DNA of 64,000 nucleotides from an uncultured Clostridium sp. (GTDB lineage: Bacteria; Bacillota; Clostridia; Clostridiales; Clostridiaceae). Location of the stretch: NCBI GenBank assembly GCA_934746015.1, contig CAKVEW010000004.1, positions 62,001 through 126,000 on the forward strand. The letters run 5' to 3'. Under the pieces are notes generated by a model, which worked only from the letters and a program-made list of their open reading frames with translations, ran no database searches and was not told where the DNA came from. Positions 52,592 to 61,638 of the stretch are shown in pieces (position 1 is the stretch's first letter; every line of letters begins with the position of its first letter). Made by a program: the position numbers and the translations under genes.

Positions 52592-52630
52592 AATAAGGCC
52601 TATCAGTTTATGATAGGCTTATTTGTTTTG
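52592..52630 (+). terminator. Terminator after the aldo/keto reductase
   Basis: AATAAGGCCTATCA pairs with TGATAGGCTTATT, with one bulged base, followed by TGTTTTG. Confidence 0.75.
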
Positions 52631-52671
52631 AAATGTTATAATTTAGTAAAAAAGTGTAAAGAGGTAATAAA

Positions 52672-53346
52672 ATGAAAAAGATATTATTAATAGAAGATGA
52701 TATTGATTTATCTAATCAACTTTCTTTATCTTTAAATAAATGGGGATTTAGTGTTGAGTTAATAGAGGATTTTAGTAATATACTAAAAGAGTTTACTGAA
52801 AAAAAACCAAGTTTAATAATAATGGATGTTAATTTACCTTATTATGATGGGTTTTATTGGTGTTCAAAAATTAGAGAAATATCTAAGGTGCCAATAATAT
52901 TTTTATCTTCTAGAGATTCTAATATGGATTTAATTATGGGAATAAATAATGGCGGGGACGATTATATAACTAAGCCTTTTTCTATAGAAGTTTTAATAAC
53001 TAAGATAAATGCAGTACTAAGAAGAAGTTATGATTATACTTTTTCAGATTCTGTTATTTATTATAAGGATACTATATTGGATATGGAGAAATGTACATTT
53101 AAGTATGAAGATAATGTTATTGATTTAACTAAAAATGAAATGAAAATATTATCGATACTTATAAAAAATAAAGGAAAAGTAGTATCAAGAGATAAAATTA
53201 TGATGAGCTTATGGAATGATGATGAATTTGTAAGTGATAACACATTAACTGTTAATATAACTAGATTAAGAGCAAGACTAAAAGATGAATTGGGATTAAG
53301 GAATTTTATAAAGACAAAGAAAGGTATAGGGTATATGGTTCAATGA
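52672..53346 (+). CDS. OmpR-family response regulator (BceR-like)
   Basis: A 224-residue response regulator: receiver domain (1-115; acidic EDD, phospho-acceptor in LIIMDVNLP, KPF switch lysine) and a winged-helix DNA-binding domain (about 130-224, LTKNEMKILSILIKNKGKVVSRDKIM). Its stop overlaps the kinase start by an ATGA, and ABC transporter genes follow, the layout of bacitracin/peptide-sensing Bce modules. Its own promoter lies in 52631-52671 (a TATAAT-like TTATAATTT). Confidence 0.92.
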   Translation: MKKILLIEDDIDLSNQLSLSLNKWGFSVELIEDFSNILKEFTEKKPSLIIMDVNLPYYDGFYWCSKIREISKVPIIFLSSRDSNMDLIMGINNGGDDYITKPFSIEVLITKINAVLRRSYDYTFSDSVIYYKDTILDMEKCTFKYEDNVIDLTKNEMKILSILIKNKGKVVSRDKIMMSLWNDDEFVSDNTLTVNITRLRARLKDELGLRNFIKTKKGIGYMVQ

Positions 53347-54368
53347 ATTTAATAAGATTTATAAAAGAAAAGGGTATAAATATTATATTTTCAATTACTT
53401 TATTATTAGTAATAAACATATATTTACTTACAATAAATTCATTTAACGGTAGAACTAGTGATTTAATTTACCTGGACTTTATTTTAATTACTATATATTT
53501 AGGCTGGATATGCATTGCTTTTTTTTATTGGAAGAAGAAATACTATGATATATATAAATCTATTTTAAATAAGAATGATATTTCAATAGAAGATATTAAA
53601 GGACGTTATTTAGAAGAAGAAATAATTTTTAAGATTATAGAAAATAAGGATAAGAAGTATGATTTTAAAATGAAAGAATATGAAGAAAAATTAAGAGATA
53701 TGGAAGAATATATTTCTAAATGGGTTCATGAAATTAAATTACCAATAACAGCATTAAATATAATTTCAGAGGGCATAGATGATTATTCTTTAGAAAGCAG
53801 CGTAAAAAATGAAATTGAAAAAATTAATTTTTTAGTTAATTCAATGCTTTATGGAAGTAGAGCTACAGTAGCTTCAGAGGATATATTTATTAAAGAAGAG
53901 AATTTAGGAGATATAGTAAAGAAGTCCATAAAAAACAATTCATTTTTCTTAATAAAAAATAAGATAGAAGTTGTTACCAGTAATTTAAACTATCACATTT
54001 ATAGTGATGGAAAATGGATTAACTATGTTATAGATCAATTAATTAATAATGCTATAAAATATTCAAAAGAAAATGGTAAGATAGAATTTTATGCAGAAGA
54101 TAATAAGGATTATATAAAGCTATGCATTAAGGATAATGGCATAGGAATAGCAAAAGAAGATATAGATAGGATATTTAACAAAGGTTTTACAGGAAGTAAT
54201 GGTAGAAATAAAGTATATAAATCTACTGGAATGGGGCTTTATTTTACTAAGAAGGTTTTAAATAAATTGGAACATGAAATCACTGTTGAATCAATAAAGG
54301 GTGAATATACCTTATTTAACATATACTTTTATAAAATATCTGATTACTTAAAGGTTACTAAAATGTAA
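53343..54368 (+). CDS. Intramembrane-sensing histidine kinase (BceS-like)
   Basis: A 341-residue kinase with two membrane helices (about 12-32 and 40-62) joined by a very short extracellular loop, the hallmark of kinases that sense through a partner ABC transporter. The phospho-acceptor is in WVHEIKLPITAL; N box NNAIKYS, G1 DNGIGIAKED and G2 STGMGLYF follow. It overlaps the response regulator gene by four bases. Confidence 0.92.
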   Translation: MNLIRFIKEKGINIIFSITLLLVINIYLLTINSFNGRTSDLIYLDFILITIYLGWICIAFFYWKKKYYDIYKSILNKNDISIEDIKGRYLEEEIIFKIIENKDKKYDFKMKEYEEKLRDMEEYISKWVHEIKLPITALNIISEGIDDYSLESSVKNEIEKINFLVNSMLYGSRATVASEDIFIKEENLGDIVKKSIKNNSFFLIKNKIEVVTSNLNYHIYSDGKWINYVIDQLINNAIKYSKENGKIEFYAEDNKDYIKLCIKDNGIGIAKEDIDRIFNKGFTGSNGRNKVYKSTGMGLYFTKKVLNKLEHEITVESIKGEYTLFNIYFYKISDYLKVTKM

Positions 54369-54464
54369 CATTAGAATAAAAAAGGTAAGGTTAAGTGAAG
54401 GAATCCAAATTAAAAAACTATTAAAATATAATTAAGGTTAAAGTTAATTTGGGAGGAATGAATT

Positions 54465-55217
54465 ATGAAGGAAATTTTAAAACTAAAGGATGTATCTAAG
54501 GAATATGGACTTAGGGGATTTAGAACAAGGGTTTTAAATAATATAAATCTTGCTGTAAATGAAGGCGATTTTATTTCTATAATGGGACCATCAGGAGCAG
54601 GAAAAACTACCTTGCTTAATTTAATTTCAACTTTAGACAAACCAACAAAGGGTGAAATAATCTTAGATGGAAAGGATATAACAAAGATTAAAAATAAAGA
54701 ATTATCCAATTTAAGAAGAGATAAAATAGGGTTTATATTTCAAGATTATAACTTATTAGATAATATGAATTTAATGGATAATATAGCATTGCCATTAGCT
54801 TTAGGTAAAAAGAGAACAAAAGTTATAGAAGATAAGGTTATGGAGATTTCAGAAATATTTGGACTAAAGGAGCATTTAAAGAAGTATCCCTATGAACTAT
54901 CTGGAGGACAAAAGCAAAGGGGGGCAGCAGCTAGAGCTTTAATAACTAATCCAAAAGTAATCTTTGCTGATGAACCTACTGGAGCCTTAGATTCAAGATC
55001 ATCATCAGATTTATTGGAATCATTAAGTAGAGCAAATAAAGAAGAAAAGGCTACTATTGTTATGGTTACTCATGATGCTATTACTGCAAGTTATTCTAAT
55101 AAAGTATACATATTAAGTGATGGAGAAATAAAGTGTCAATTAAATAAAGGAGAAAGTAGAAAAGAGTTTTATGGTAAGATAATCGATATGTTAGCATCTT
55201 TAGGAGGTGCTAAATAA
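54465..55217 (+). CDS. Bce-type ABC transporter ATPase
   Basis: A 250-residue MacB-family ATPase: Walker A GPSGAGKTT, Q-loop FQDYNLLDNM, signature LSGGQKQR, Walker B VIFADEPTGALD. It energises the large permease encoded next, with which it overlaps by one base (TAATG). A 96-base gap with its own ribosome site (GGGAGG) separates it from the kinase; a response-regulator-controlled promoter probably lies there, with GGTTAAGT and GGTTAAAGTTAA as possible repeated binding elements. Confidence 0.93.
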   Translation: MKEILKLKDVSKEYGLRGFRTRVLNNINLAVNEGDFISIMGPSGAGKTTLLNLISTLDKPTKGEIILDGKDITKIKNKELSNLRRDKIGFIFQDYNLLDNMNLMDNIALPLALGKKRTKVIEDKVMEISEIFGLKEHLKKYPYELSGGQKQRGAAARALITNPKVIFADEPTGALDSRSSSDLLESLSRANKEEKATIVMVTHDAITASYSNKVYILSDGEIKCQLNKGESRKEFYGKIIDMLASLGGAK

Positions 55218-57115
55218 TGAGCATATTTAGTATAGCCTATAATAATTTTAAAAATAATATAAAGATATATACTATGTTTTTTATATCAATGATTTTTTCA
55301 GTAGTTGTTTTAAGTAATTTCCGAATTATGCTAGATGGAGATGCAATGAAGGTCCTTGGTGAAATGAATGAAAGATATAGTAAGCTTATTTTACAACTTA
55401 TAACTATTATTTTAGTTATTTTTATGTTTTTCTTTATTTGGTATGCATCTAATATCTTCTTAAAAAATAGAAAAAAAGAAATTGGTATTTATGCATTTAT
55501 GGGTCTTGATTCCGTTGTAATAGGAAAGATATATTTTATTGAAATGATGTTAATTGGAATAAGTGCATTAATAATTGGAACAACTATTGGAGTTGTTTTA
55601 TCAAAGTTTTTCCAAATAATAGTCTTTAAAATTGCAGATTTTAATATAGATGTAACTTTTGCTGTAAAATTAAGCTCAATAATTTATACTATAGTAACTT
55701 TTATGTGTATATTTCTATTTATGAGTATAAAAGGTTTCATAAGTATAGTTAGAAGTAAAATTGTAGATCTTTTAAATGCAAGTAAAAAACAAGAAAAGAT
55801 GCCTAAGGTTAATTTTCTAATATATACAATTGCTATAATTTCCTTGATTTTAATAGGATATGGATATTATTTAATAAGTAAACAAGCTTTAAATGCTCTT
55901 ATAACTTTAATAATAGTATGCATAGGAACCTATGGACTATTTGGAGCTGTTTTTCCAATTGTATTTAATTTCTTAATTAATAAAAAATCCATACTATATA
56001 ATGGATCAAATATTATTACTATAAATAATTTAGCCTATAGATTTAAGAAAAATTATACAGTTTATGCCACTATAGCTATATTAACAGCAACAACCACTAC
56101 AGTTCTTGGAACGGCTTTTTCAATGAAGACAAGATATGAAAATATTCAAAGAAATATTCAGGTATATTCCTTAGCAATTTCCTCTACAGATGATTTTAAT
56201 ACAGAAGAAATAGAAGAGGACTTAAAAAATGTAGGGAAAGAAAAATATTCTTTAGAAACTAAAATTTTAAAGGTTAATAATACATTAAAAGATGTAGAAG
56301 GTAACCAAAAAGAAGAGTATATAGTAATATCATATGAAAACTTATTCAATATATTAAAAACTAATGGTGATGAAAAAGAATTAGATAAGTTTAATGAGGA
56401 AATGGTAAAGGATAATAATGTTATTTACATTGAAAGACCAGGTACTCTTATAAGCTTTTTAACTAATAAAAAAGATATTAAATTAAATGATATTAATTTT
56501 AATGTAAGTAAGAGCACTAGGACTAGAGTTTTTGGTGAAGCATTAAATTATGCCACAATAGTTGTAAATAATGATGAATATGAAAGACTTAAAGGAACAG
56601 GAACTGAAATAAAGTTTTATGGAATTAAAATAGAAAATGAAGAAGATATAATTAATGTAATAGATAAAGTAGGAGAAAATATTAATCCAGAAACTACAAA
56701 GGGATACTATGGACAATATGAACTAAAAAAAGTAGAATGGGTAAAGTTTATTTATGCAATTGGAGGATTCTTATTCTTAGTAATGGCATTAGCAGAAGCT
56801 AGTATTATTTATATAAAAGTTTATAGTGATGCAAATGAAGATAAGCAAAAATATCAAACACTTTTAAAAATAGGAGCATCTAAGAAGGATATAAGTAAAT
56901 CTATAAGAAGAGAAGTAGAATTATTTTATTTTATTCCATTAGCAGTTGGAGCTGTTCATAGTTATTTTGCCATTAGTGCTTTAGGTGATTTTTTAAGTGA
57001 AAATCTAAATAATGTATATTTATTAAGTATAATAATATGTACAGTTATATTTATAGTTAACTGCATTATATCAATTATTGGATTTAAAAATATAATAGGA
57101 ATAAAGGAAAGTTAA
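55217..57115 (+). CDS. Bce-type ABC transporter permease
   Basis: A 632-residue FtsX/MacB-type permease with the BceB plan: ten membrane helices and a large extracellular domain (about 310-500) between helices 7 and 8 that contacts peptide antibiotics or lipid II-cycle intermediates in characterised systems. It both gives resistance and acts as the sensor for the kinase. Length fits BceB-like proteins. Confidence 0.9.
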   Translation: MSIFSIAYNNFKNNIKIYTMFFISMIFSVVVLSNFRIMLDGDAMKVLGEMNERYSKLILQLITIILVIFMFFFIWYASNIFLKNRKKEIGIYAFMGLDSVVIGKIYFIEMMLIGISALIIGTTIGVVLSKFFQIIVFKIADFNIDVTFAVKLSSIIYTIVTFMCIFLFMSIKGFISIVRSKIVDLLNASKKQEKMPKVNFLIYTIAIISLILIGYGYYLISKQALNALITLIIVCIGTYGLFGAVFPIVFNFLINKKSILYNGSNIITINNLAYRFKKNYTVYATIAILTATTTTVLGTAFSMKTRYENIQRNIQVYSLAISSTDDFNTEEIEEDLKNVGKEKYSLETKILKVNNTLKDVEGNQKEEYIVISYENLFNILKTNGDEKELDKFNEEMVKDNNVIYIERPGTLISFLTNKKDIKLNDINFNVSKSTRTRVFGEALNYATIVVNNDEYERLKGTGTEIKFYGIKIENEEDIINVIDKVGENINPETTKGYYGQYELKKVEWVKFIYAIGGFLFLVMALAEASIIYIKVYSDANEDKQKYQTLLKIGASKKDISKSIRREVELFYFIPLAVGAVHSYFAISALGDFLSENLNNVYLLSIIICTVIFIVNCIISIIGFKNIIGIKES

Positions 57116-57120
57116 TCATA

Positions 57121-57159
57121 AAAAATTCACCATTGTTTTAGGCAATGGTGAATTTTTTT
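57121..57159 (+). terminator. Terminator of the Bce-type operon
   Basis: AAATTCACCATTG pairs with CAATGGTGAATTT, followed by TTTTG. Confidence 0.9.
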
Positions 57160-57240
57160 GCTTTTTAGAAAGTATATTATATATGTATAAAAAGGATTTA
57201 TTTAACTGATAATAAATTTATAAAGAAAGGAGAGAGTAAT

Positions 57241-58893
57241 ATGGATAATTCAATGTTTTGCTATCAATGTGAACAAACTATGGGGGGAAAGGGGTGTACT
57301 AAGCTGGGGGTTTGTGGAAAGACACCAGAAGTTGCAAATCTTCAAGACTTATTAATTTATCAGTTAAAGGGGATATCATGCTATGCTAAACCATTAATTG
57401 ATAAGGGAGAAATTATTGATAAAGATGCAGTTAAAATAGTGGAAAATGGACTTTTTACAACATTAACTAATGTTAACTTTGATGTAGAAGTGCATATACA
57501 ACTTCTAAAGGATGCTCAAAAAATAAAGGAATCATTGCGTAAAAAGGCACCAAAAGGAGATTATCCTGATCAAGCTAAATATAACTTAAGTGAAACTAAA
57601 CAAGAAATGCTTAAGGATGCTGTTAAAGCAGGTATAATGTATGATCAAGATTTAGATGCAGATGTAAGATCATTAAGATCAACAATTCTTTATGGATTAA
57701 AAGGTATATCTGCTTATGGACATCAAGCTAGGGTTATGGGCTTTTATAGTGATCAAGTTGATCAGTTTTATTTTAGAGCATTAGAGATTATAACAAATGA
57801 TAATGTTGAAATAGAAGAATTAATACGCTGGGTAATGAGAACAGGAGAAATATCTATAGAAGTTATGAGAGTATTAGATGATGCTCATACAACTAGATAT
57901 AAGAATCCAACACCTCATAGAGTTAATGTTAATACAAGAAAAGGTCCGTTTATAATTGTCTCTGGTCATAATTTGAAGGATTTAGAAATGTTATTAGAGC
58001 AAACAGAAGGTAAAGGAATAAATATATATACTCATGGAGAAATGTTACCAAGTCATGGATATGATGGACTTAGAAAATATAAACATTTAGTTGGAAACTT
58101 TGGATCTGCATGGCAAAATCAACAAAAAGAATTTGATAATATACCAGGATGTATTCTTATGACAACTAATTGTCTAATGAGGCCAAGAGAAAGTTATAAA
58201 GATAGAATTTATAGTACTAGTGTAGTTGGCTGGGACGGAATTGCTCACATAGGAGAAGATCCAGATGGATATAAGGATTTTTCAGAAATAATTAATAAGG
58301 CTCTTGAATTAGGTGGATTTGAAGAAGATGAGGAAGAACAGGAAATACTAGTAGGTTTTGCTCATAAGACAACTTTAAGTTATGCAGACAAGATAGTGGA
58401 TTCAGTTAAAGAAGGAAAGCTAAGACATTTCTTTGTAATTGGAGGCTGTGATGGTGCAAGACCAGGAAGAAATTATTATACAAAATTTGCTGAACAAGTT
58501 CCAAATGATTGTATAATTTTAACTCTTGCCTGTGGAAAATACAGATTCAATAAGTTGGAATTTGGAGAAGTAAATGGATTACCTAGACTTTTAGATGTAG
58601 GTCAATGTAATGATGTTTATTCTGCTGTAAAGATTGCTACATCTTTAGCTGATGTTTTTGGAACAGATGTAAATGGATTACCATTATCTATAGTTTTATC
58701 ATGGTATGAGCAAAAAGCTGTTGCAGATTTATTAGCACTTTTATCTCTTGGAGTAAAGGGGATTTTCTTAGGACCATCATTGCCAGCATTTATATCACCA
58801 AATGTTTTACAATACTTAATAGATACATTTAATTTGAGACCTATTAGCATGCCAGAAGATGATTTGAAAACTTGCCTTCAACAATTAGTTTAA
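57241..58893 (+). CDS. hcp: Hybrid cluster protein/hydroxylamine reductase, class I
   Basis: A 550-residue cytoplasmic iron-sulfur protein that reduces hydroxylamine and, in several bacteria, nitric oxide. The N-terminal cysteines C7-x2-C10-x8-C19-x5-C25 bind the cubane cluster in the class I spacing; later Cys, His and Glu ligands of the hybrid cluster fall in SGHNLKD, TNCLM, GGCDGARPG, LACGKYRFN and DVGQCNDVYSA. AAAGGAGAG precedes the ATG. It opens a run of nitrosative stress genes and is followed by a small hairpin. Confidence 0.95.
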   Translation: MDNSMFCYQCEQTMGGKGCTKLGVCGKTPEVANLQDLLIYQLKGISCYAKPLIDKGEIIDKDAVKIVENGLFTTLTNVNFDVEVHIQLLKDAQKIKESLRKKAPKGDYPDQAKYNLSETKQEMLKDAVKAGIMYDQDLDADVRSLRSTILYGLKGISAYGHQARVMGFYSDQVDQFYFRALEIITNDNVEIEELIRWVMRTGEISIEVMRVLDDAHTTRYKNPTPHRVNVNTRKGPFIIVSGHNLKDLEMLLEQTEGKGINIYTHGEMLPSHGYDGLRKYKHLVGNFGSAWQNQQKEFDNIPGCILMTTNCLMRPRESYKDRIYSTSVVGWDGIAHIGEDPDGYKDFSEIINKALELGGFEEDEEEQEILVGFAHKTTLSYADKIVDSVKEGKLRHFFVIGGCDGARPGRNYYTKFAEQVPNDCIILTLACGKYRFNKLEFGEVNGLPRLLDVGQCNDVYSAVKIATSLADVFGTDVNGLPLSIVLSWYEQKAVADLLALLSLGVKGIFLGPSLPAFISPNVLQYLIDTFNLRPISMPEDDLKTCLQQLV

Positions 58894-58906
58894 TATAAGT
58901 TTTTCT

Positions 58907-58947
58907 AAGGAGGTGTAGTAATTTACATCTCCTTAATATTTTATTTA
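58907..58947 (+). terminator. Terminator-like hairpin after hcp
   Basis: AAGGAGGTGTA (58907-58917) pairs with TACATCTCCTT (58924-58934, one G-U), followed by AATATTTTATTTA, a moderate T-run. Confidence 0.6.
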
Positions 58948-59065
58948 TATAAAAATATAAGGTTTTAGAAAGATAATTATATAATGCACTTAGTATTTCA
59001 ATAATTAAAAATAGAGTAATTTACATATGCCCTTTACTTAAACTTTAAAATAAAAATTATAAAAT

Positions 59066-59079
59066 TTGATTCAAATCAC
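59066..59079 (+). promoter_or_regulatory. FNR/CRP-type operator before the RIC gene
   Basis: TTGATTCAAATCAC matches the FNR consensus TTGAT-N4-ATCAA at nine of ten defined positions. With TATAAT at 59102-59107 as the -10, its centre (59072.5) falls 41.5 bases before the predicted start at 59114, the classical position for activation by CRP/FNR proteins. No good -35 is present, as expected for an activated promoter. Confidence 0.7.
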
Positions 59080-59148
59080 ATTTTTATTTTGTAAGTTTTC
59101 TTATAATTTACTCATAGATAAGAAAACACATTATTGGAGGGATTGGTT

Positions 59149-59847
59149 ATGAAAAATAATATAAATAAAAATTTAAGTTTAGGTGAATGCGTTATTATTT
59201 ATCCTGCAATTGTAGAAAAGTTTAATGACATGCAATTAGATTATTGTTGTGGTGGAAATAAAAATTTAGAAGTTGCATTAAAAGAAAAAGATATTGATGT
59301 AGATAAATTTATTGAAGATATAAATAAGGAGCTTGAAAAATTCGTATTTGATAATTCATCATATATAAATTGGAATGAAAAGAATTCAGAAGAATTAATT
59401 AATCATATAGTAAATACTCATCATGCTAAAACATTTGAATTACTAAAGGCAATAGATCCATTACTAGTTAAGGTGTTTAAAGTTCATTATAATCATTTAC
59501 CAGAAGTTTTAACACAAGTTCACAAACTTTTTGGGAAATTAAAATCTGAATTAGAAGAGCATTTAATAAAAGAGGAAAAAATATTATTTCCAAAGATAAT
59601 TGAATTTGAAAATACTAATAACATAGAAAAGAAGGATAAGTTAAAAGTAGAAATTCAAAGCTTTATAGCAGAACATGAAGCAGCGGGAGATATACTTAAA
59701 GAATTAGCAGATATTACTGATGATTATACTGTTCCATCATGGGCATGTACAAGCTTTAAACTATTATATATGAAGATGCATGATCTTGAAAAAGACTTAT
59801 TTGTTCATATTCATAAAGAAAACAATATTTTATTTAAAAGATATTAA
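59149..59847 (+). CDS. RIC/ScdA/YtfE-type di-iron Fe-S cluster repair protein
   Basis: A 232-residue protein that repairs iron-sulfur clusters damaged by nitric oxide or peroxide. The N-terminal ScdA_N domain carries the DYCCGG motif (31-36); the hemerythrin-like four-helix domain (about 80-230) supplies His and Glu ligands in IVNTHHAKT, HYNHLPEV, LEEHLIKEEKILFP, FIAEHEAAGD and VHIHKENNILF. A frame opens at TTG 59134, but that lies at the GGAGG ribosome site; ATG 59149 is used. It is controlled by the FNR-type box upstream. Confidence 0.93.
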   Translation: MKNNINKNLSLGECVIIYPAIVEKFNDMQLDYCCGGNKNLEVALKEKDIDVDKFIEDINKELEKFVFDNSSYINWNEKNSEELINHIVNTHHAKTFELLKAIDPLLVKVFKVHYNHLPEVLTQVHKLFGKLKSELEEHLIKEEKILFPKIIEFENTNNIEKKDKLKVEIQSFIAEHEAAGDILKELADITDDYTVPSWACTSFKLLYMKMHDLEKDLFVHIHKENNILFKRY

Positions 59848-59876
59848 TAAAAGGATTAAGTATAGAGGTGATTAAT

Positions 59877-60683
59877 TTGGAAAAGAAAAGATTTATTTTA
59901 GATAATGGTGAAAATAGAGCAGTTAATGAAGGGAAAATAAAGGAGTTAACAGTACTTTTAAAGAATTTAAATGAAAATGGACTAACAGAAGATTTAAAGG
60001 AAAAAGGACTAAAGTTAGTTAAATCAATAAGCCCACTAGAACTTTCTATGGCAGAGCAAAGCTTAGTAGAAGAAGGAATGAATCCAAGTGAACTAAGACA
60101 TTTATGTGAAATTCATATGATGCTTTTAAAAGGTGAACTTGAAAAATTACAAAGTAATATTTCTAAAGGACACGTTTTATATACACTAATAGAAGAACAT
60201 GAATTGATTTTAAGCTTTTTAAAGGAACTAGAAGAAGTAACTAATGTAATATTAGAAATGGAAAGCTATGATGAAAATAGAAGAGAGTTTACAAGAGTAA
60301 CTGAATTAATTATAAGTATATTAGATGCTGAACCACATTATAAAAGAGAAGAAGATGTTTTATTCCCAGAACTTGAAGGAAGGGGGATAACAGGACCAAC
60401 TAGAATAATGAGACTTGAGCATGAAGACTTAAGAAAAAAGAAAAAAGACCTAAAGGAATTAAGTGAATCTGTTGCAGAATTAGATTTTAATGAATATAAA
60501 AGTGAATTAAAAAGGCTTTCAAATGCTATATGTTTTGAATTAAAAGATCATATATTTAAGGAAAACTATATATTATATCCTACAGCCTTAGAAAGTATAA
60601 ATGAAGATGCTAAGTGGGATAATATGAAAACAGAATGTGATAATATAGGATATTGTACATTTACACCTGAAGAGTGTAAGTAA
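59877..60683 (+). CDS. DUF438/hemerythrin domain protein
   Basis: A 268-residue protein with an N-terminal DUF438 domain (about 10-85, LLKNLNENG...SLVEEGMNPSELRHLCEIH) and a hemerythrin HHE domain (about 98-250) with di-iron ligands in IEEHELIL, EPHYKREEDVLFPELE, RLEHEDLR and LKDHIFKENYILYP. Such proteins are linked to NO or oxygen sensing and iron handling in anaerobes. It lies 29 bases after the RIC gene on the same transcript. GTG 59868 is inside the ribosome site AGAGGTGAT, so TTG 59877 is preferred. The C-terminal tail adds three Cys. Confidence 0.88.
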   Translation: MEKKRFILDNGENRAVNEGKIKELTVLLKNLNENGLTEDLKEKGLKLVKSISPLELSMAEQSLVEEGMNPSELRHLCEIHMMLLKGELEKLQSNISKGHVLYTLIEEHELILSFLKELEEVTNVILEMESYDENRREFTRVTELIISILDAEPHYKREEDVLFPELEGRGITGPTRIMRLEHEDLRKKKKDLKELSESVAELDFNEYKSELKRLSNAICFELKDHIFKENYILYPTALESINEDAKWDNMKTECDNIGYCTFTPEECK

Positions 60684-60702
60684 TAATTAGATAAAATGCA
60701 AT

Positions 60703-60797
60703 AAAATACCTCCTTTTAAATCATATAATTTAATTATAAATACGCATATTATAGTATAATTAAATTAATTTATATGATTTAAGCTAGGAGGTATTTT
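60703..60797 (+). repeat. Long inverted repeat enclosing the ribosome site of the Crp/Fnr gene
   Basis: Three blocks pair in register: AAAATACCTCC (60703-60713) with GGAGGTATTTT (60787-60797), AAATCATATA (60718-60727) with TATATGATTT (60771-60780), and ATTTAATTATA (60728-60738) with TATAATTAAAT (60755-60765), around a 16-base loop. That is about 32 bp in all, with two small internal mismatched segments. The ribosome site AGGAGG (60786-60791) of the next gene is in the outer block. No T-run follows. Confidence 0.8.
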
Positions 60798-60800
60798 GCT

Positions 60801-61514
60801 TTGAATTGTGATAAGTGTTGTGAAAAATGTGCAAGTAGATTATATGCGCAAGAGGTACCTATATTTGAATCACTTTCTGAAGAGGAGTTAGAGAGGATAA
60901 TATCTGTAAGAAAGCACATGGATTTAAAAAAAGGAGAGAGTCTATTTTTAGAAGGTGAGAAGGTTTCTAAGCTTTTTATAATAAGTGATGGAATGATAAA
61001 AATAAGTAAGACTACTACCACTGGAAAAGAGCAAATTATAAATATATTAACTGTTGGAGATTTTCTCGGAGAAAGTAATATACTAGGAGATACTATTGAA
61101 AGTAATGTATCTGCAGTAGCAGTTAAGAATACTGAATTATGTACTATTTCCAGGGAGGATTTGAAGGGAATATTGTATGCTAATCCTTCAATTGCACTTA
61201 AATTTCTATCGGAATTAAATAAGAAACTAGTAGAAGTAGAGAATTTAACTAAGAATTTATCAAGTAATAATCCTGAATCAAGAATATGTTATATGCTAAT
61301 AGAATTTTCGGAGAAGTATGGTAAAAAGGTAAATGAAGGAATAGAAATAGAATTACCTTTAAATAGAGAAGGAATGGCAAATTATTGTGGCTTAGCAAGG
61401 GAAACATTAAGCAGAAAACTAACTTATTTAGAAAATAGAAATATAATAGAGATTATAGGAACAAAGAAAATAAGGATAAGAAATTTAGAATTATTAGAGA
61501 AAGAAATTTTTTGA
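60801..61514 (+). CDS. Crp/Fnr-family regulator with an N-terminal Cys cluster
   Basis: A 237-residue regulator. Four cysteines at C3, C6, C7 and C10 (NCDKCCEKC) could bind an Fe-S cluster for oxygen or NO sensing. The cNMP-binding-like barrel spans about 18-140 (GEKVSKLFIISDGMIKISKTT...GDFLGESNILGD) and the C-terminal HTH_Crp about 150-230 (NREGMANYCGLARETLSRKLTYLE). TTG 60801 follows AGGAGG at 9 bases. Neighbours (Hcp, RIC, hemerythrin, nitroreductase) and the FNR-type box at 59066 suggest it activates the nitrosative stress genes, a role like that of HcpR. Confidence 0.88.
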   Translation: MNCDKCCEKCASRLYAQEVPIFESLSEEELERIISVRKHMDLKKGESLFLEGEKVSKLFIISDGMIKISKTTTTGKEQIINILTVGDFLGESNILGDTIESNVSAVAVKNTELCTISREDLKGILYANPSIALKFLSELNKKLVEVENLTKNLSSNNPESRICYMLIEFSEKYGKKVNEGIEIELPLNREGMANYCGLARETLSRKLTYLENRNIIEIIGTKKIRIRNLELLEKEIF

Positions 61515-61526
61515 ATATATATAATG

Positions 61527-61540
61527 CACAATATATTGTG
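61527..61540. promoter_or_regulatory. Palindrome upstream of the nitroreductase gene
   Basis: CACAATATATTGTG is a perfect 14-base palindrome (GCACAATATATTGTGTG in context) in the gap between the Crp/Fnr gene and the nitroreductase gene. It is an operator candidate; it differs from the FNR-type box at 59066. Confidence 0.4.
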
Positions 61541-61638
61541 TGAATTTTAATGTCTATATACAATAGATATTAAAGGAATAAAATGATAAAATAAGATGAG
61601 AATATTTGGGACTTTTAATTTATAGGAGGATATATAGG

